A DNA stretch of 64,000 nucleotides, taken from positions 124,001 to 188,000 of the forward strand of contig NZ_NJGU01000001.1 in the NCBI RefSeq assembly GCF_002213415.1, given 5' to 3'. Below, piece by piece: positions 18,302-26,500 of the stretch. The first letter of the stretch is position 1. Every line of letters begins with the position of its first letter. The notes under the pieces are model-generated. The model was not told the DNA's origin. It searched no databases and saw nothing but the letters and a program-made list of their open reading frames with translations. Origin of the DNA: Herbaspirillum robiniae. Lineage in GTDB: Bacteria; Pseudomonadota; Gammaproteobacteria; Burkholderiales; Burkholderiaceae_D. Both the position numbers and the translations under genes were made by a program.

Positions 18302-19066
18302 CTAGGAGAGCGGCCGTCCGGGTTCGACCGCCCGCTGCAGCGGCAGGGTCTGGGGTGAGTCGGGACTGACCACCGCGTAGAAGTAGCGGCCGGCGCGCCA
18401 GTACTGCGTCAGCAGCTGGCCCTCGCGCCGGTTGCCGCTGCCGAAGTTGAACAGCTCGCCCGGCGGGCGCAGGTAATAGACGATGGCCTGGCCGTCGCCG
18501 TTCTGGTACACCACCATCGCCGCCGGGCCCTTGTCGCTGGCCATCAGGCGGCCGCCCACCGGCCTGAAGCCGTAGGCGCTGAAGTCGGGCAGGGGCGCGG
18601 CCTGGACGAAATGGCGGTCCAGCCAATGCTGCAACTGCTGCGGGTCGTCGTCGCGCACATCGACCATCGAAGCCTGTTCATCGGAGGCGAACATGCGGTA
18701 AGCCTGGGTGGCATCGGCCATCGGCAGGTAGGTCTTGCGCATGTCGATGTCGCGCCACTGCCAGCCGCCCAGCGCGCCCAGCGACAGCGTCAGCAGCAGC
18801 GAGGCGGCGATGCCCCACTGGCGGCGGCTGCGCGATCGGATCTCGCGGCGGATGCGGAACGGGTCGAGCCGGGCCGGCGAGGCCGAGACGGGAACATGCT
18901 CCAGCGCCGCGCGCAGGCGCTGCGCCTCGGCCTTGAGCATCTCGACATGGCGGGCGGCTTCCGGATGCGAGGCCAGATGGCGCTCCACGCTGTCGCGCAG
19001 CGACGGCTCCAGCTGGCCGTCGGCATAGGCGTGCAGGTCGTGCTCGGTGGGCAGGTAACTGTTCAT
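18302..19066 (-). CDS. Anti-sigma factor (transmembrane)
   Basis: A 254-residue protein encoded with an ECF sigma factor whose stop overlaps its start as ATGA. The N-terminal 70 residues (EHDLHAYADGQLEPSLRDSVERHLASHPEA) match the anti-sigma domain that binds ECF factors, without a full zinc HxxxCxxC site. One membrane helix lies at about 84-102, and the C-terminal 150 residues would be periplasmic, sensing an unknown signal. It would hold the sigma factor at the membrane until triggered. Partner and topology are well supported; the signal is unknown. Confidence 0.85.
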   Translation of the reverse strand: MNSYLPTEHDLHAYADGQLEPSLRDSVERHLASHPEAARHVEMLKAEAQRLRAALEHVPVSASPARLDPFRIRREIRSRSRRQWGIAASLLLTLSLGALGGWQWRDIDMRKTYLPMADATQAYRMFASDEQASMVDVRDDDPQQLQHWLDRHFVQAAPLPDFSAYGFRPVGGRLMASDKGPAAMVVYQNGDGQAIVYYLRPPGELFNFGSGNRREGQLLTQYWRAGRYFYAVVSPDSPQTLPLQRAVEPGRPLS

Positions 19067-19587
19067 TTCATGATCCGCAGGTTGGGCGCGGCCGGCGCGC
19101 CTTCATTCAGTTCACGCAGGGCGCGGCGCGCGCGCGACAGGCGCGACATCACGGTGCCGATGGGAATGTCCAGAGTGGCGGCGGCCTCCTGGTAGCTCAG
19201 GCCTTCGACCGAGACCAGCACCAGCAAGGCGCGCTGCTCGGGCTGCAGGCGCGCGAAGTCGGCCAGCGCGGCGCGCGAGAGTGCGATGTCTTCCGGCGAC
19301 GGCGCCAGCTCCTCCTCGCGCGACGAAAACAGCGACAGCAATCCCGCATAGCGCTTGGCGCGCCGCTCGCCGTCGATGAAGCGGCGATACATGATCTGGA
19401 ACATCCAGGCGCGCAGGTCGCCTTCGCCGCGCCGTTCGCGCCTGGACAGCGCGCGCTCCAGGCAGGACTGCACCAGGTCGTCGGCGCTGTTCTCGTTGCG
19501 CGTGAGCGAGCAGGCGAAACGCCGCAGCCGTGGCAGCAGTTCGCGCAGGTCGTCATCGGTGAAATCTTGGCTCATGGCAATCGTCAT
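19063..19587 (-). CDS. ECF-family RNA polymerase sigma factor
   Basis: A 174-residue group-4 sigma factor. Region 2 covers about residues 10-75 (LPRLRRFACSLTRNENSADDLVQSCLERAL ... DLRAWMFQIMYRRFID). Region 4 is about 115-165 (LQPEQRALLVLVSVEGLSYQEAAATLDIPIGTVMSRLSRARRALRE). Met5 (start at 19575) is an equally good start. It is the first gene of a two-gene unit with its anti-sigma. A promoter-like GGGAATAAA on the minus strand upstream suggests self-activation. The class resembles the stress-type ECF factors common in beta-proteobacteria. Confidence 0.92.
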   Translation of the reverse strand: MTIAMSQDFTDDDLRELLPRLRRFACSLTRNENSADDLVQSCLERALSRRERRGEGDLRAWMFQIMYRRFIDGERRAKRYAGLLSLFSSREEELAPSPEDIALSRAALADFARLQPEQRALLVLVSVEGLSYQEAAATLDIPIGTVMSRLSRARRALRELNEGAPAAPNLRIMK

Positions 19588-19624
19588 CAGGCGCCGCAGC
19601 GGCGCGTCGTGTTGCGTTCTGCCA

Positions 19625-19654
19625 GTAAAACGAACGGCGGCGGGGTTTATTCCC
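19625..19654 (-). promoter_or_regulatory. Candidate autoregulated ECF promoter
   Basis: On the minus strand, GGGAATAAA (19654-19646) is followed about 14-16 bases later by CGTT (two overlapping choices, 19638-19628). This resembles the GGAATAA / CGTT pattern of several ECF promoters and lies about 60 bases before the sigma gene start. Confidence 0.4.
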
Positions 19655-19752
19655 GCCGGTTTGAATATTTATTCGGGGATTGTAGTCCTGCGCCCGGAAA
19701 CGGGGCAGGGGGCGAAGCAGGGCGGGCGAAGGGAGGAATGCGTGCCGGCGCT

Positions 19753-19959
19753 TCAGGCCGCCAGGCGGGGCCCGGTACAGCGGCGCGCCGCCGCCAGGAT
19801 CTCGGCCTGTACGGCTTCTTCCGAGCCAGCCGACAGCGGCAGCGAGCCGCGGGTGATTTCGGTGCGTCCCTTGAGGACGGCGAAGGAGCCTTTCCAGAGG
19901 CCGCCGATGTTGTCGGCCAGATAAACCAGCAGGTAACCGTCGAATTCGATCTTCTTCAT
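19753..19959 (-). CDS. Small hypothetical protein
   Basis: A 68-residue protein beginning MKKIEFDGYLLVYLADNIGG, with a hydrophobic, aromatic N-terminal half and an Ala-rich end containing a single cysteine. I do not recognise a family. The ATG at 19959 follows a GAGAGA site; the longer frame from 20031 has a poor, Arg-rich extension. No signal peptide is visible. It lies between the sigma and LprI-like genes, all on the minus strand, with gaps of about 150 bases, so it is probably transcribed alone. Confidence 0.6.
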   Translation of the reverse strand: MKKIEFDGYLLVYLADNIGGLWKGSFAVLKGRTEITRGSLPLSAGSEEAVQAEILAAARRCTGPRLAA

Positions 19960-20115
19960 GTTGTTCTCTCGCCAGCGCAGTGGGGGTCCGGATGCATTGA
20001 CAGCTGTGCGGAGTATGCGGCGGCGGCGCATGAAAAGATGTCGTCCGCCGCCGCAAGCTCATGTAGGACAACGCGGCGTGGCGGACCAACCCGGGCGGCT
20101 GACCCGATGAACGGA

Positions 20116-20961
20116 TCAGCGCACGCGCGACTGCGCCAGCAGGCCGTTGACGGCGTCGTTGACGATGATGGAGGGCAGCGAGTTGCGGTCGTTCCTGACG
20201 ATGACCATGTCCTTCTCGACGTCGCCGGGCAGCGCCAGCTGGCCGATATAGGCGCAGTCGGCGCTGCAGGTGTAGCGCAGCACGTCGCTGCCGCGATTGA
20301 CTTCGATGATGTACTGGCCGTTCTCGATGCCGTAGTAGCGCGCCGCGACCAGCTTGCCCCTGGCGCCGCCCTGCGGGTCTTCGTAGAAATATTCGCCCTG
20401 GTCGACGCGCACATAGTGCGGCCAGGGAGCCGCGCCGGCCGGCGCGATGCCGGCCACCTGGGAGGCGCTCAGGTTCAGTCGCAGCGGCACGGCGCCGTTG
20501 GCCGGCGTGGCCAGCGCGGGGATCACGGCTGCCAGCGCAGGTGCGGGTGCTGGCGTCGGCGCCGCGGACGGCATGACTGCCGCCGCCGGCAGGCTCGCCC
20601 TGGTGGCGCGGGCGGGCAGGCTTGCGGCCTGGTCGATCGAGCCCTGCGCCAGCGCCTGGAGTTCGCCTTCCCGGCGTCGGTACCAGTCCAGCAGGCAGGC
20701 GCGGTCATGGCAGTTCTGTTCGCGCCAGCGCCATTGCTTGTCCGAGTCGGCGCTGAACGCGCGGCGGTCGGCGGCGCGCAGGCGGGCCTGGCGATAGGCC
20801 TTGCCCAGCCTGTCGTCCAGCGCAGAGAGCTCGGGGTCGGCACAGATGGTCTTCTCGTTGGCCGAGCCCGCCCGGGCGCAATCGAAGCTGGCGGCGAACA
20901 GGGGCGCGGACGCGATCAGGCATTGCGCAGCCAGTGCTGCGCGCAGGAATGAAGTCTTCAT
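20116..20961 (-). CDS. Periplasmic protein with LprI-like (DUF1311) domain
   Basis: A 281-residue exported protein. A signal peptide (1-23, LFA/ASF cleavage) is followed by a lysozyme-inhibitor LprI-like domain at about 24-100: FDCARAGSANEKTICADPELSALDDRLGKAY, with the family's paired cysteines and a later CHDRACLLDWYRRRE. An Ala/Pro-rich linker at about 115-160 leads to a C-terminal beta-rich domain with two Cys (YTCSADCAYIG). LprI domains can inhibit lysozyme, but many DUF1311 proteins have no known role. The internal ATG at 20961 is used because it starts the signal peptide. Confidence 0.75.
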   Translation of the reverse strand: MKTSFLRAALAAQCLIASAPLFAASFDCARAGSANEKTICADPELSALDDRLGKAYRQARLRAADRRAFSADSDKQWRWREQNCHDRACLLDWYRRREGELQALAQGSIDQAASLPARATRASLPAAAVMPSAAPTPAPAPALAAVIPALATPANGAVPLRLNLSASQVAGIAPAGAAPWPHYVRVDQGEYFYEDPQGGARGKLVAARYYGIENGQYIIEVNRGSDVLRYTCSADCAYIGQLALPGDVEKDMVIVRNDRNSLPSIIVNDAVNGLLAQSRVR

Positions 20962-21240
20962 GGCGACGGTCGGGAAAGTTGTACGGGAAGGCCGGATCAG
21001 GAAAGGGAGGCGACCGGCGGATGTCGATGGATGGCTGCTGACATGGTCTCCTCCTGTGGTGCGATGATGCGATGGGCTCAAGCATCGCACCGGGCGCGAC
21101 AACGTAAAACGACAAGAAGAGAGGTCTTTTTGAAAAAATCTTTGCAGGTGAAAAAGCGTGTTCGGAACTCTTTACAATCACGGTCGGCGCGGCGTTCGCC
21201 GTCCAAGTAAAATCGCGTCTCTGCGCGGCGATGCGCGCGG

Positions 21241-23661
21241 ATGAGCGAAATGGAAGAGGGTATGCAAGGCGGCGGAAAAGAAGATCAATTGCGCGAAGGC
21301 GAGCGACGGGGTTTCATCCTCAGCCGCCACTGGCGCGACACGCCCGCCGGCGTCGAGATCGAGATCTGGCTGGCCACCGACGACGGGCCGCAATGCCTGC
21401 GCCTGCCGCCGCAGCAGGCGGTGGCCTTCATCCCGCAGGCCGAACGCGAACGCGCGGCGGCGCTGCTAGGCAACGATGCTTCCTTCGAATTGCGCCCGCT
21501 CGACAATCTGAAGGACTTCAGCCAGCGCCCGGTGATGGGCCTGTATGCCTGGCAGTACCGTAAGCTGCTCAAGAAAGAGAAACAGCTGCTGGAGGCCGGC
21601 ATTCCGGTGTTCGAGGCCGATGTGCGTCCGCCCGAGCGCTACCTGATGGAGCGGTTCATCAACGCCCCGCTGGCGTTCCACGGCACCCCCGGCGCCGACG
21701 GTGTGCTCGAAGAGGCGCGCATCCGCCCGATCGAAGGCTACCGGCCGGCGCTGCGGCTGGCTTCGCTGGACATCGAGACCAGCTGGCACGGCGAGCTCTA
21801 TTCCATCGCCATCGAAGGCTGCGGCCAGCGCACCGTCTACGCGCTGGCGCCGGCCAGCGGCGCGGTCGATGCGGTCGATTTCGCGCTGCATTTCTGCGCC
21901 GACCGCAAGGCCCTGATCGAGGCGCTCAACGACTGGATGGCGCGCCACGACCCCGATGCCATCATCGGCTGGAACCTGATCCAGTTCGACCTCAACGTAC
22001 TGCAAAAACAGGCCGACAAATACAAGACGCCGCTGCGCCTGGGCCGCGCCGGCAAGCCGCTGGAGTGGCGCGAGCACGGCTTCCGGGCCAACCACCTGCT
22101 GGTGAGCGCGCCGGGGCGGCTGGTGATCGACGGCATCGAGAGCCTGCGTCAGGCGTTCTGGAATTTCCCGTCCTTCAGCCTGGAAAACGTCGCGCAGTCG
22201 CTGCTGGGCGAGGGCAAGGCGATCGCCACGCCTTACCAGCGCATGGACGAGATCGACCGCATGTTCGCCGAGGACCGCGCGGCGCTGGCCACCTACAACC
22301 TCAAGGACTGTGAACTGGTCACGCGCATCTTCGCCAGGACCGAGATTCTCGAGTTCCTGCTCGAGCGCGCCGCGGTGACCGGGCTGGCGGCCGACCGCAG
22401 CGGCGGTTCGGTGGCCGCCTTCACCCATCTCTACATGCCGCAGATGCACCGCAAGGGCTATGTGGCGCCCAACCTCGGCGACGCCGAGGCGATCGCCAGC
22501 CCGGGCGGTTTCGTGATGGATTCGCGCTCGGGGCTGTACGACTCGGTGATCGTGCTGGACTACAAGAGCCTGTATCCGAGCATCATCCGCAGCTTCCTGA
22601 TCGATCCGGTCGGGCTGGTGGACGGCACGCAGAACGAGCCCGAGCAGGACACCGTCCCCGGCTTCAACGGCGCGCGCTTCTCGCGCCGCAGCCACAGCCT
22701 GCCGTCCATCATCGAACAGATCTGGCAGGAGCGGGAGGCCGCCAAGCGGCGCGGCAACAAGCCGCTGCAGCAGGCGCTGAAGATCATCATGAACTCCTTC
22801 TACGGGGTGCTGGGCTCGACCGTCTGCCGCTTCTTCGACTCGCGCCTGGCCTCGTCGATCACCCGGCGCGGGCACGAGATCATGCACCGCACCCGCGAGC
22901 TGATCGAGGAGCAGGGCTATGAAGTCATCTACGGCGACACCGACTCGACCTTCGTCTGGCTCAAGCGCGCGCACGACGATGAGCAGGCGCGCGCCATCGG
23001 CCTGGCGCTGGTGCAGCGGATCAATGCCTGGTGGCGTGACCACCTGCGCGAGCAGTACCGGCTCGACAGCGCCCTGGAGCTGCAGTTCGAGGTGCATTAC
23101 CAGCGCTTCCTGATGCCCAGCGTGCGCGGCGCCGACGTCGGCAGCAAGAAGCGTTACGCCGGCTACGTGCGCACGCCCGAAGGCGAGGACAAGGTCACCT
23201 ACAAGGGGCTGGAAACGGTGCGCACCGACTGGACGCCGCTGGCCCAGCAGTTCCAGCAGGAGCTCTACCTGCGCATCTTCCGCAAGGAACCCTACCGCGA
23301 CTACATCGCCGGCTATGTGGCCGACCTCCTGGGCGGCAAGCTGGACGACCAGCTGGTCTACCGCAAGCGCCTGCGGCGCCAGCTCGATCACTATGAAAAG
23401 AACGTGCCGCCGCACGTGCGCGCGGCGCGCGTGGCCGACGAGGTCAACCGCGAAGACGGCCGGCCACTGCAATACCAGCAGGGCGGCTGGATCAACTACG
23501 TGATGACCACCGCCGGCCCCGAGCCGCTGGAAAAGCGCAGCGCCGCCATCGATTACGCGCATTACCTGGAGCGCCAGCTGGCGCCGGTGGCCGACGCCAT
23601 CCTGGCCTTCGTGGGCGACAGCTTCGCTGCCGTCACCTCACCTCAGCAGGAGCTGTTCTGA
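21241..23661 (+). CDS. polB: DNA polymerase II (B-family)
   Basis: An 806-residue B-family DNA polymerase, close in length to E. coli Pol II (783). The 3'-5' exonuclease domain holds DIETSW (D177) and NLIQFDLNVL. The polymerase domain has DYKSLYPSII (D440), KIIMNSFYGVLG (N518) and YGDTDS (D566 and D568), the two catalytic aspartates. In E. coli it acts in replication restart and translesion synthesis under SOS control. I found no clear LexA box upstream. Met4 or Met8 could be the start; no strong ribosome site separates them. The next gene begins 64 bases on. Confidence 0.95.
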   Translation: MSEMEEGMQGGGKEDQLREGERRGFILSRHWRDTPAGVEIEIWLATDDGPQCLRLPPQQAVAFIPQAERERAAALLGNDASFELRPLDNLKDFSQRPVMGLYAWQYRKLLKKEKQLLEAGIPVFEADVRPPERYLMERFINAPLAFHGTPGADGVLEEARIRPIEGYRPALRLASLDIETSWHGELYSIAIEGCGQRTVYALAPASGAVDAVDFALHFCADRKALIEALNDWMARHDPDAIIGWNLIQFDLNVLQKQADKYKTPLRLGRAGKPLEWREHGFRANHLLVSAPGRLVIDGIESLRQAFWNFPSFSLENVAQSLLGEGKAIATPYQRMDEIDRMFAEDRAALATYNLKDCELVTRIFARTEILEFLLERAAVTGLAADRSGGSVAAFTHLYMPQMHRKGYVAPNLGDAEAIASPGGFVMDSRSGLYDSVIVLDYKSLYPSIIRSFLIDPVGLVDGTQNEPEQDTVPGFNGARFSRRSHSLPSIIEQIWQEREAAKRRGNKPLQQALKIIMNSFYGVLGSTVCRFFDSRLASSITRRGHEIMHRTRELIEEQGYEVIYGDTDSTFVWLKRAHDDEQARAIGLALVQRINAWWRDHLREQYRLDSALELQFEVHYQRFLMPSVRGADVGSKKRYAGYVRTPEGEDKVTYKGLETVRTDWTPLAQQFQQELYLRIFRKEPYRDYIAGYVADLLGGKLDDQLVYRKRLRRQLDHYEKNVPPHVRAARVADEVNREDGRPLQYQQGGWINYVMTTAGPEPLEKRSAAIDYAHYLERQLAPVADAILAFVGDSFAAVTSPQQELF

Positions 23662-23725
23662 CGGGCCGGAAAGCGTTATGCTGGGCGCTTCCCCAGTCTG
23701 TCTCACCGGCGCGCCCGGAGGTCCT

Positions 23726-24415
23726 ATGAATTTCCTGCCCATCCAGCTCTTCGATTCCGAGTCGAGCACCTATACCTACATCCTCGCCGCCGACGGCGAA
23801 GCGGTGCTGATCGACCCGGTCGACAAGCATTGCGAGCGCGACCTGGCGCACCTGGAGCGCCTGGGCCTGCGCCTGGCCTATGTGCTGGAGACCCATAATC
23901 ACGCCGACCACGTCACCTCGGCCGGCCGCCTGCGCCAGCTGACCGGCGCCAAGACCGCCGCGCCCAGCGGCTGCGGCATCGCGCCGGCGGAGGTGCAGCT
24001 GAACCACGGCGACGTGCTGCGTTTCGACGCCTCCGAGGAGATCCATGTGATCCACACGCCCGGCCATACCGCCGGCAGCGTCTGCTACCTGTGGCGCGGC
24101 AACCTGTTTTCGGGCGACACGCTGCTCATCGACGGCTGCGGCCGCACCGATTTCCAGAGCGGCAGCGCCGAAGCCCTGTACCACAGCGTCACCGAGCGCC
24201 TGTTCACGCTGCCGGAGCCGACCATGCTGTGGCCGGCGCACGACTACAAGGGCCGTTCGGTGTCGACCATCGGTTGGGAAAAGCGCAACAACAGCCGCCT
24301 GTCGAACCGTTCGCTGGAAGATTTCGTGCAGCTGATGAACAACCTGAACCTGCCGCCGCCGCGCCTGATGGATGTGGCGGTGCCGGCCAACCGCAACCTG
24401 GGCCTGCCGCATTGA
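23726..24415 (+). CDS. ETHE1-like MBL-fold hydrolase (probable persulfide dioxygenase)
   Basis: A 229-residue metallo-beta-lactamase-fold enzyme. The metal motif is H57-N-H59-A-D61-H62 (THNHADHVTSAGRLRQLTG), with later ligands in HTPGHTAGS and SGDTLLIDGCGRTDFQ and a final PAHDYKG. The spacing is that of ETHE1 and bacterial persulfide dioxygenases, which oxidise glutathione persulfide to sulfite; glyoxalase II is less likely. The ATG at 23726 follows GGAGG; the earlier in-frame ATG at 23678 adds only 16 residues without a site. A terminator follows the gene. Confidence 0.85.
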   Translation: MNFLPIQLFDSESSTYTYILAADGEAVLIDPVDKHCERDLAHLERLGLRLAYVLETHNHADHVTSAGRLRQLTGAKTAAPSGCGIAPAEVQLNHGDVLRFDASEEIHVIHTPGHTAGSVCYLWRGNLFSGDTLLIDGCGRTDFQSGSAEALYHSVTERLFTLPEPTMLWPAHDYKGRSVSTIGWEKRNNSRLSNRSLEDFVQLMNNLNLPPPRLMDVAVPANRNLGLPH

Positions 24416-24440
24416 GGCCGGCAGCGCCGCAGGCAAACAA

Positions 24441-24472
24441 AAAGGGCCGGACTCGCAAGAATCCGGCCCTTT
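24441..24472 (+). terminator. Rho-independent terminator-like hairpin
   Basis: An 11-base perfect stem, AAAGGGCCGGA (24441-24451) with TCCGGCCCTTT (24462-24472), and a 10-base loop. Located 25 bases after the ETHE1-like stop. The T-run after the stem is short; AAACAAAAAGG on the other side could also end minus-strand transcription. Confidence 0.8.
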
Positions 24473-24640
24473 CAATTGGGCGCCATGTCACGGGGACAGG
24501 ACTTTCAATGTTTCATTTCATTCAAGATTTTTTGATCGTGAATAAAAGACATGAAACCACGGCGGCCAATTGTCGGTAGAGCAGGCGCCCGAACCGGCCG
24601 TGGCCGTCGGCGGTACAGGTCGGGGCGCTGGGATTGCCGC

Positions 24641-24823
24641 TTAGCCGGCGTGCGAATCGGAGTCGCGCAGGTCGCGCGAGATCGAGACGGTCTTGCTTGC
24701 CGAGCCGCTGTAGACGCGGCGCCAGATGTAGTAACCGAATGCCAGCGAACCTGCGACGACGTACAGCGCGTAGAAAGCCAGAGCGTAGGAACCGTAGTGC
24801 ATCAAAGACTGAAAGACGTTCAT
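24641..24823 (-). CDS. Small single-pass membrane protein
   Basis: A 60-residue protein with one long hydrophobic segment (about residues 10-32: YALAFYALYVVAGSLAFGYYIW), a basic residue pair (RR) after it and a hydrophilic tail (SISRDLRDSDSHAG). A GAGGGAAAA site precedes the ATG at 24823, while an earlier in-frame ATG at 24847 has none. Family unknown. It lies between a plus-strand terminator and a minus-strand transporter, apparently as its own unit. Confidence 0.6.
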   Translation of the reverse strand: MNVFQSLMHYGSYALAFYALYVVAGSLAFGYYIWRRVYSGSASKTVSISRDLRDSDSHAG

Positions 24824-25154
24824 TTTTCCCTCGTGTAGGATGGCCAACGTTGATGTGATGGCGCCATCCTATTCCCCACACAGTTGACCGGATATCAGGA
24901 TTTTTCTGATGTGCCGGTCTGACAACATTCTTCCGGGGTATTTTCCCTCAAAAATATTTCCCGAAAGCGCAAATTTCCAGGCGGTAATTGTGCCCGCTTT
25001 GGCCCCTGAAAGCCACCCGTAAACGCCCCGCAAGCCCCGTATTTACGCCATTTATCATGGCGCGGGAGCATTATGTATCGCGCCGGCAACGCCCGGCGAA
25101 CGCATGCAAAAAAGGCCGCAGAAGCGGCCTTTCCGGGCGCACGCAAGCGGCGCT
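24824..25154. other. Intergenic region with a terminator at its right end
   Basis: About 330 bases. Apart from the minus-strand terminator at 25108-25132, I see no gene; the short frames here are not supported. The left half is AT-rich (around 24895-24965) and is probably the promoter area of the small membrane protein gene. Confidence 0.5.
25108..25132 (-). terminator. Rho-independent terminator of the Bcr/CflA gene
   Basis: On the minus strand, AAAGGCCGC and GCGGCCTTT pair (arms 25124-25132 and 25111-25119) around a TTCT loop, then run into six T residues (complement of A at 25108-25113). It lies 22 bases after the transporter stop at 25155. Confidence 0.88.
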
Positions 25155-26405
25155 TCAGCGACGTTCCGCAGCCGCTTCGGCAACCACCGGATGCGCCGCC
25201 GGCGCCGGCGTCTTCAGGTGATGCAGCAGCTTGCCGACCATCACGATCACGGTCACGCCGACGATGCAGAAAAACGCCGCCAGCGGCGTCAGGCTGTGGA
25301 TGGAGACGAAGCCGGCCAGGCCCATCATCGCCGCCGACACCAGCAGCAGCGCAAAACCCAGGATGGCGCTGGTCAGCCCGGCGATATGCGGGAAGATGGA
25401 GTTGCCCTTGGCCATCAGCGTCGGGTACATGGCGCCGGCGCAGAACGCCATCACCAGCACCGGCGCGGTCAGCGTCCAGACCGTCAGGCCGATGGCCAGG
25501 GCCAGCCCCAGCATGGCGAAGGCGGCGGCGGTCATCACGCGCGCGCCGATGCGCAGGCGCTGCTCGGCCGTGGGCAGGCGCGGATGGTGGATGCGGTTGG
25601 AGATCCCGCCCAGGAAATACATCATGCCGATGGCCAGCGCCAGGTAGCCGAAGAAGGTCGGCGGCTGGTGCAGCGTGTTCTGCACCATGAACGGCGCCAC
25701 GATGTTGAACACCAGGAGGATGCTGTAGCACAGGCCCTGCGCCAGGAAACAGCTCTGGAACACCGGGCTGGAAAGCACCATGCGCGCGTTCTTGAGCAGG
25801 GTCTTGGGATGCAGGTGCACCGGCTGCGCCAGCGTCTCGCGGTAGCGCCACAGCACCGCCCACATGCCGAACGAATACACCAGCAGGAACACCAGGCAGG
25901 AGCGCCAGCCGAAGGCTTCCTGCAGGTGCGCGCCGATCACCGGCGCGATGATCGGGGCCAGGCCCCAGGCGATGGCCATGTAGGTATAGGCGTGCACCAG
26001 CACCATGCCGGTGAAGGAGTCGGTGATGATGGCCTTGGCCAGCAGGTTGGTGGCGGCAATGCCGAAGCCCTGCAGCACCCGCGCGGCGACGAAGGTCTCC
26101 AGGTTGGTGGCCGCCAGCGACAGCACGCAGCCGACGGTGAACATGCCCAGTCCCAGCTGCAGGATGCGCTTGCGGCCGTAGGCGTCGGCCAGCGGACCGA
26201 ACACCAGCTGGCCGAAGGCATAGGCGATCAGGTAGCCGGTCACGCTGGACTGGATGGCCTGCGGCGAGGTCTGGTAGAAGTGCGCCATGGTCGGCAGCGC
26301 GGGGACGTAGATGTCGATCGCGAGCTGGCCGGCCGAGGCAAAGGCGCAGATCAGGAACAGCAGGAACCGTGGATGGTTGGGCGGATGCTTGGGGGTGGGG
26401 CTCAT
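25155..26405 (-). CDS. Bcr/CflA-family MFS drug exporter
   Basis: A 416-residue MFS protein with about 12 hydrophobic segments. The N-terminal AGQLAIDIYVPALPTMAHFY and the loop GPLADAYGRKRIL are typical of the Bcr/CflA drug-proton antiporters (bicyclomycin, sulfonamide, chloramphenicol relatives). The ATG at 26405 starts just before the first helix; the frame remains open upstream but overlaps the AraC gene and is not used. The AraC gene lies 95 bases upstream in the same direction. Substrate unknown. Confidence 0.9.
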   Translation of the reverse strand: MSPTPKHPPNHPRFLLFLICAFASAGQLAIDIYVPALPTMAHFYQTSPQAIQSSVTGYLIAYAFGQLVFGPLADAYGRKRILQLGLGMFTVGCVLSLAATNLETFVAARVLQGFGIAATNLLAKAIITDSFTGMVLVHAYTYMAIAWGLAPIIAPVIGAHLQEAFGWRSCLVFLLVYSFGMWAVLWRYRETLAQPVHLHPKTLLKNARMVLSSPVFQSCFLAQGLCYSILLVFNIVAPFMVQNTLHQPPTFFGYLALAIGMMYFLGGISNRIHHPRLPTAEQRLRIGARVMTAAAFAMLGLALAIGLTVWTLTAPVLVMAFCAGAMYPTLMAKGNSIFPHIAGLTSAILGFALLLVSAAMMGLAGFVSIHSLTPLAAFFCIVGVTVIVMVGKLLHHLKTPAPAAHPVVAEAAAERR

Positions 26406-26500
26406 GGAAAGGGGGACGGCAGGAGCGCAAAGGTGGCTATTGTGCCGATTTGCGGGGATTCCTGCTGGCGACGCCTCAAAACGGCGTCGCCTGCGTACGC

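Noticed and set aside
18104-18358. 84-codon plus-strand frame crossing the transposon end
   Set aside because: It runs over the 18126-18171 terminal repeat and overlaps the anti-sigma gene end; its composition changes midway.
20962-21240. LexA box before polB
   Set aside because: No CTGT-N8-ACAG match was found in the upstream region, so SOS control cannot be claimed from the sequence.
21466-23562. Long antisense reading frame opposite polB, and similar ones elsewhere (for example 60908-63976 minus, 48670-51360 plus)
   Set aside because: They mirror real genes in GC-rich DNA, have repetitive Arg/Gly/His/Gln-rich translations and no ribosome site. They are codon-bias shadows.
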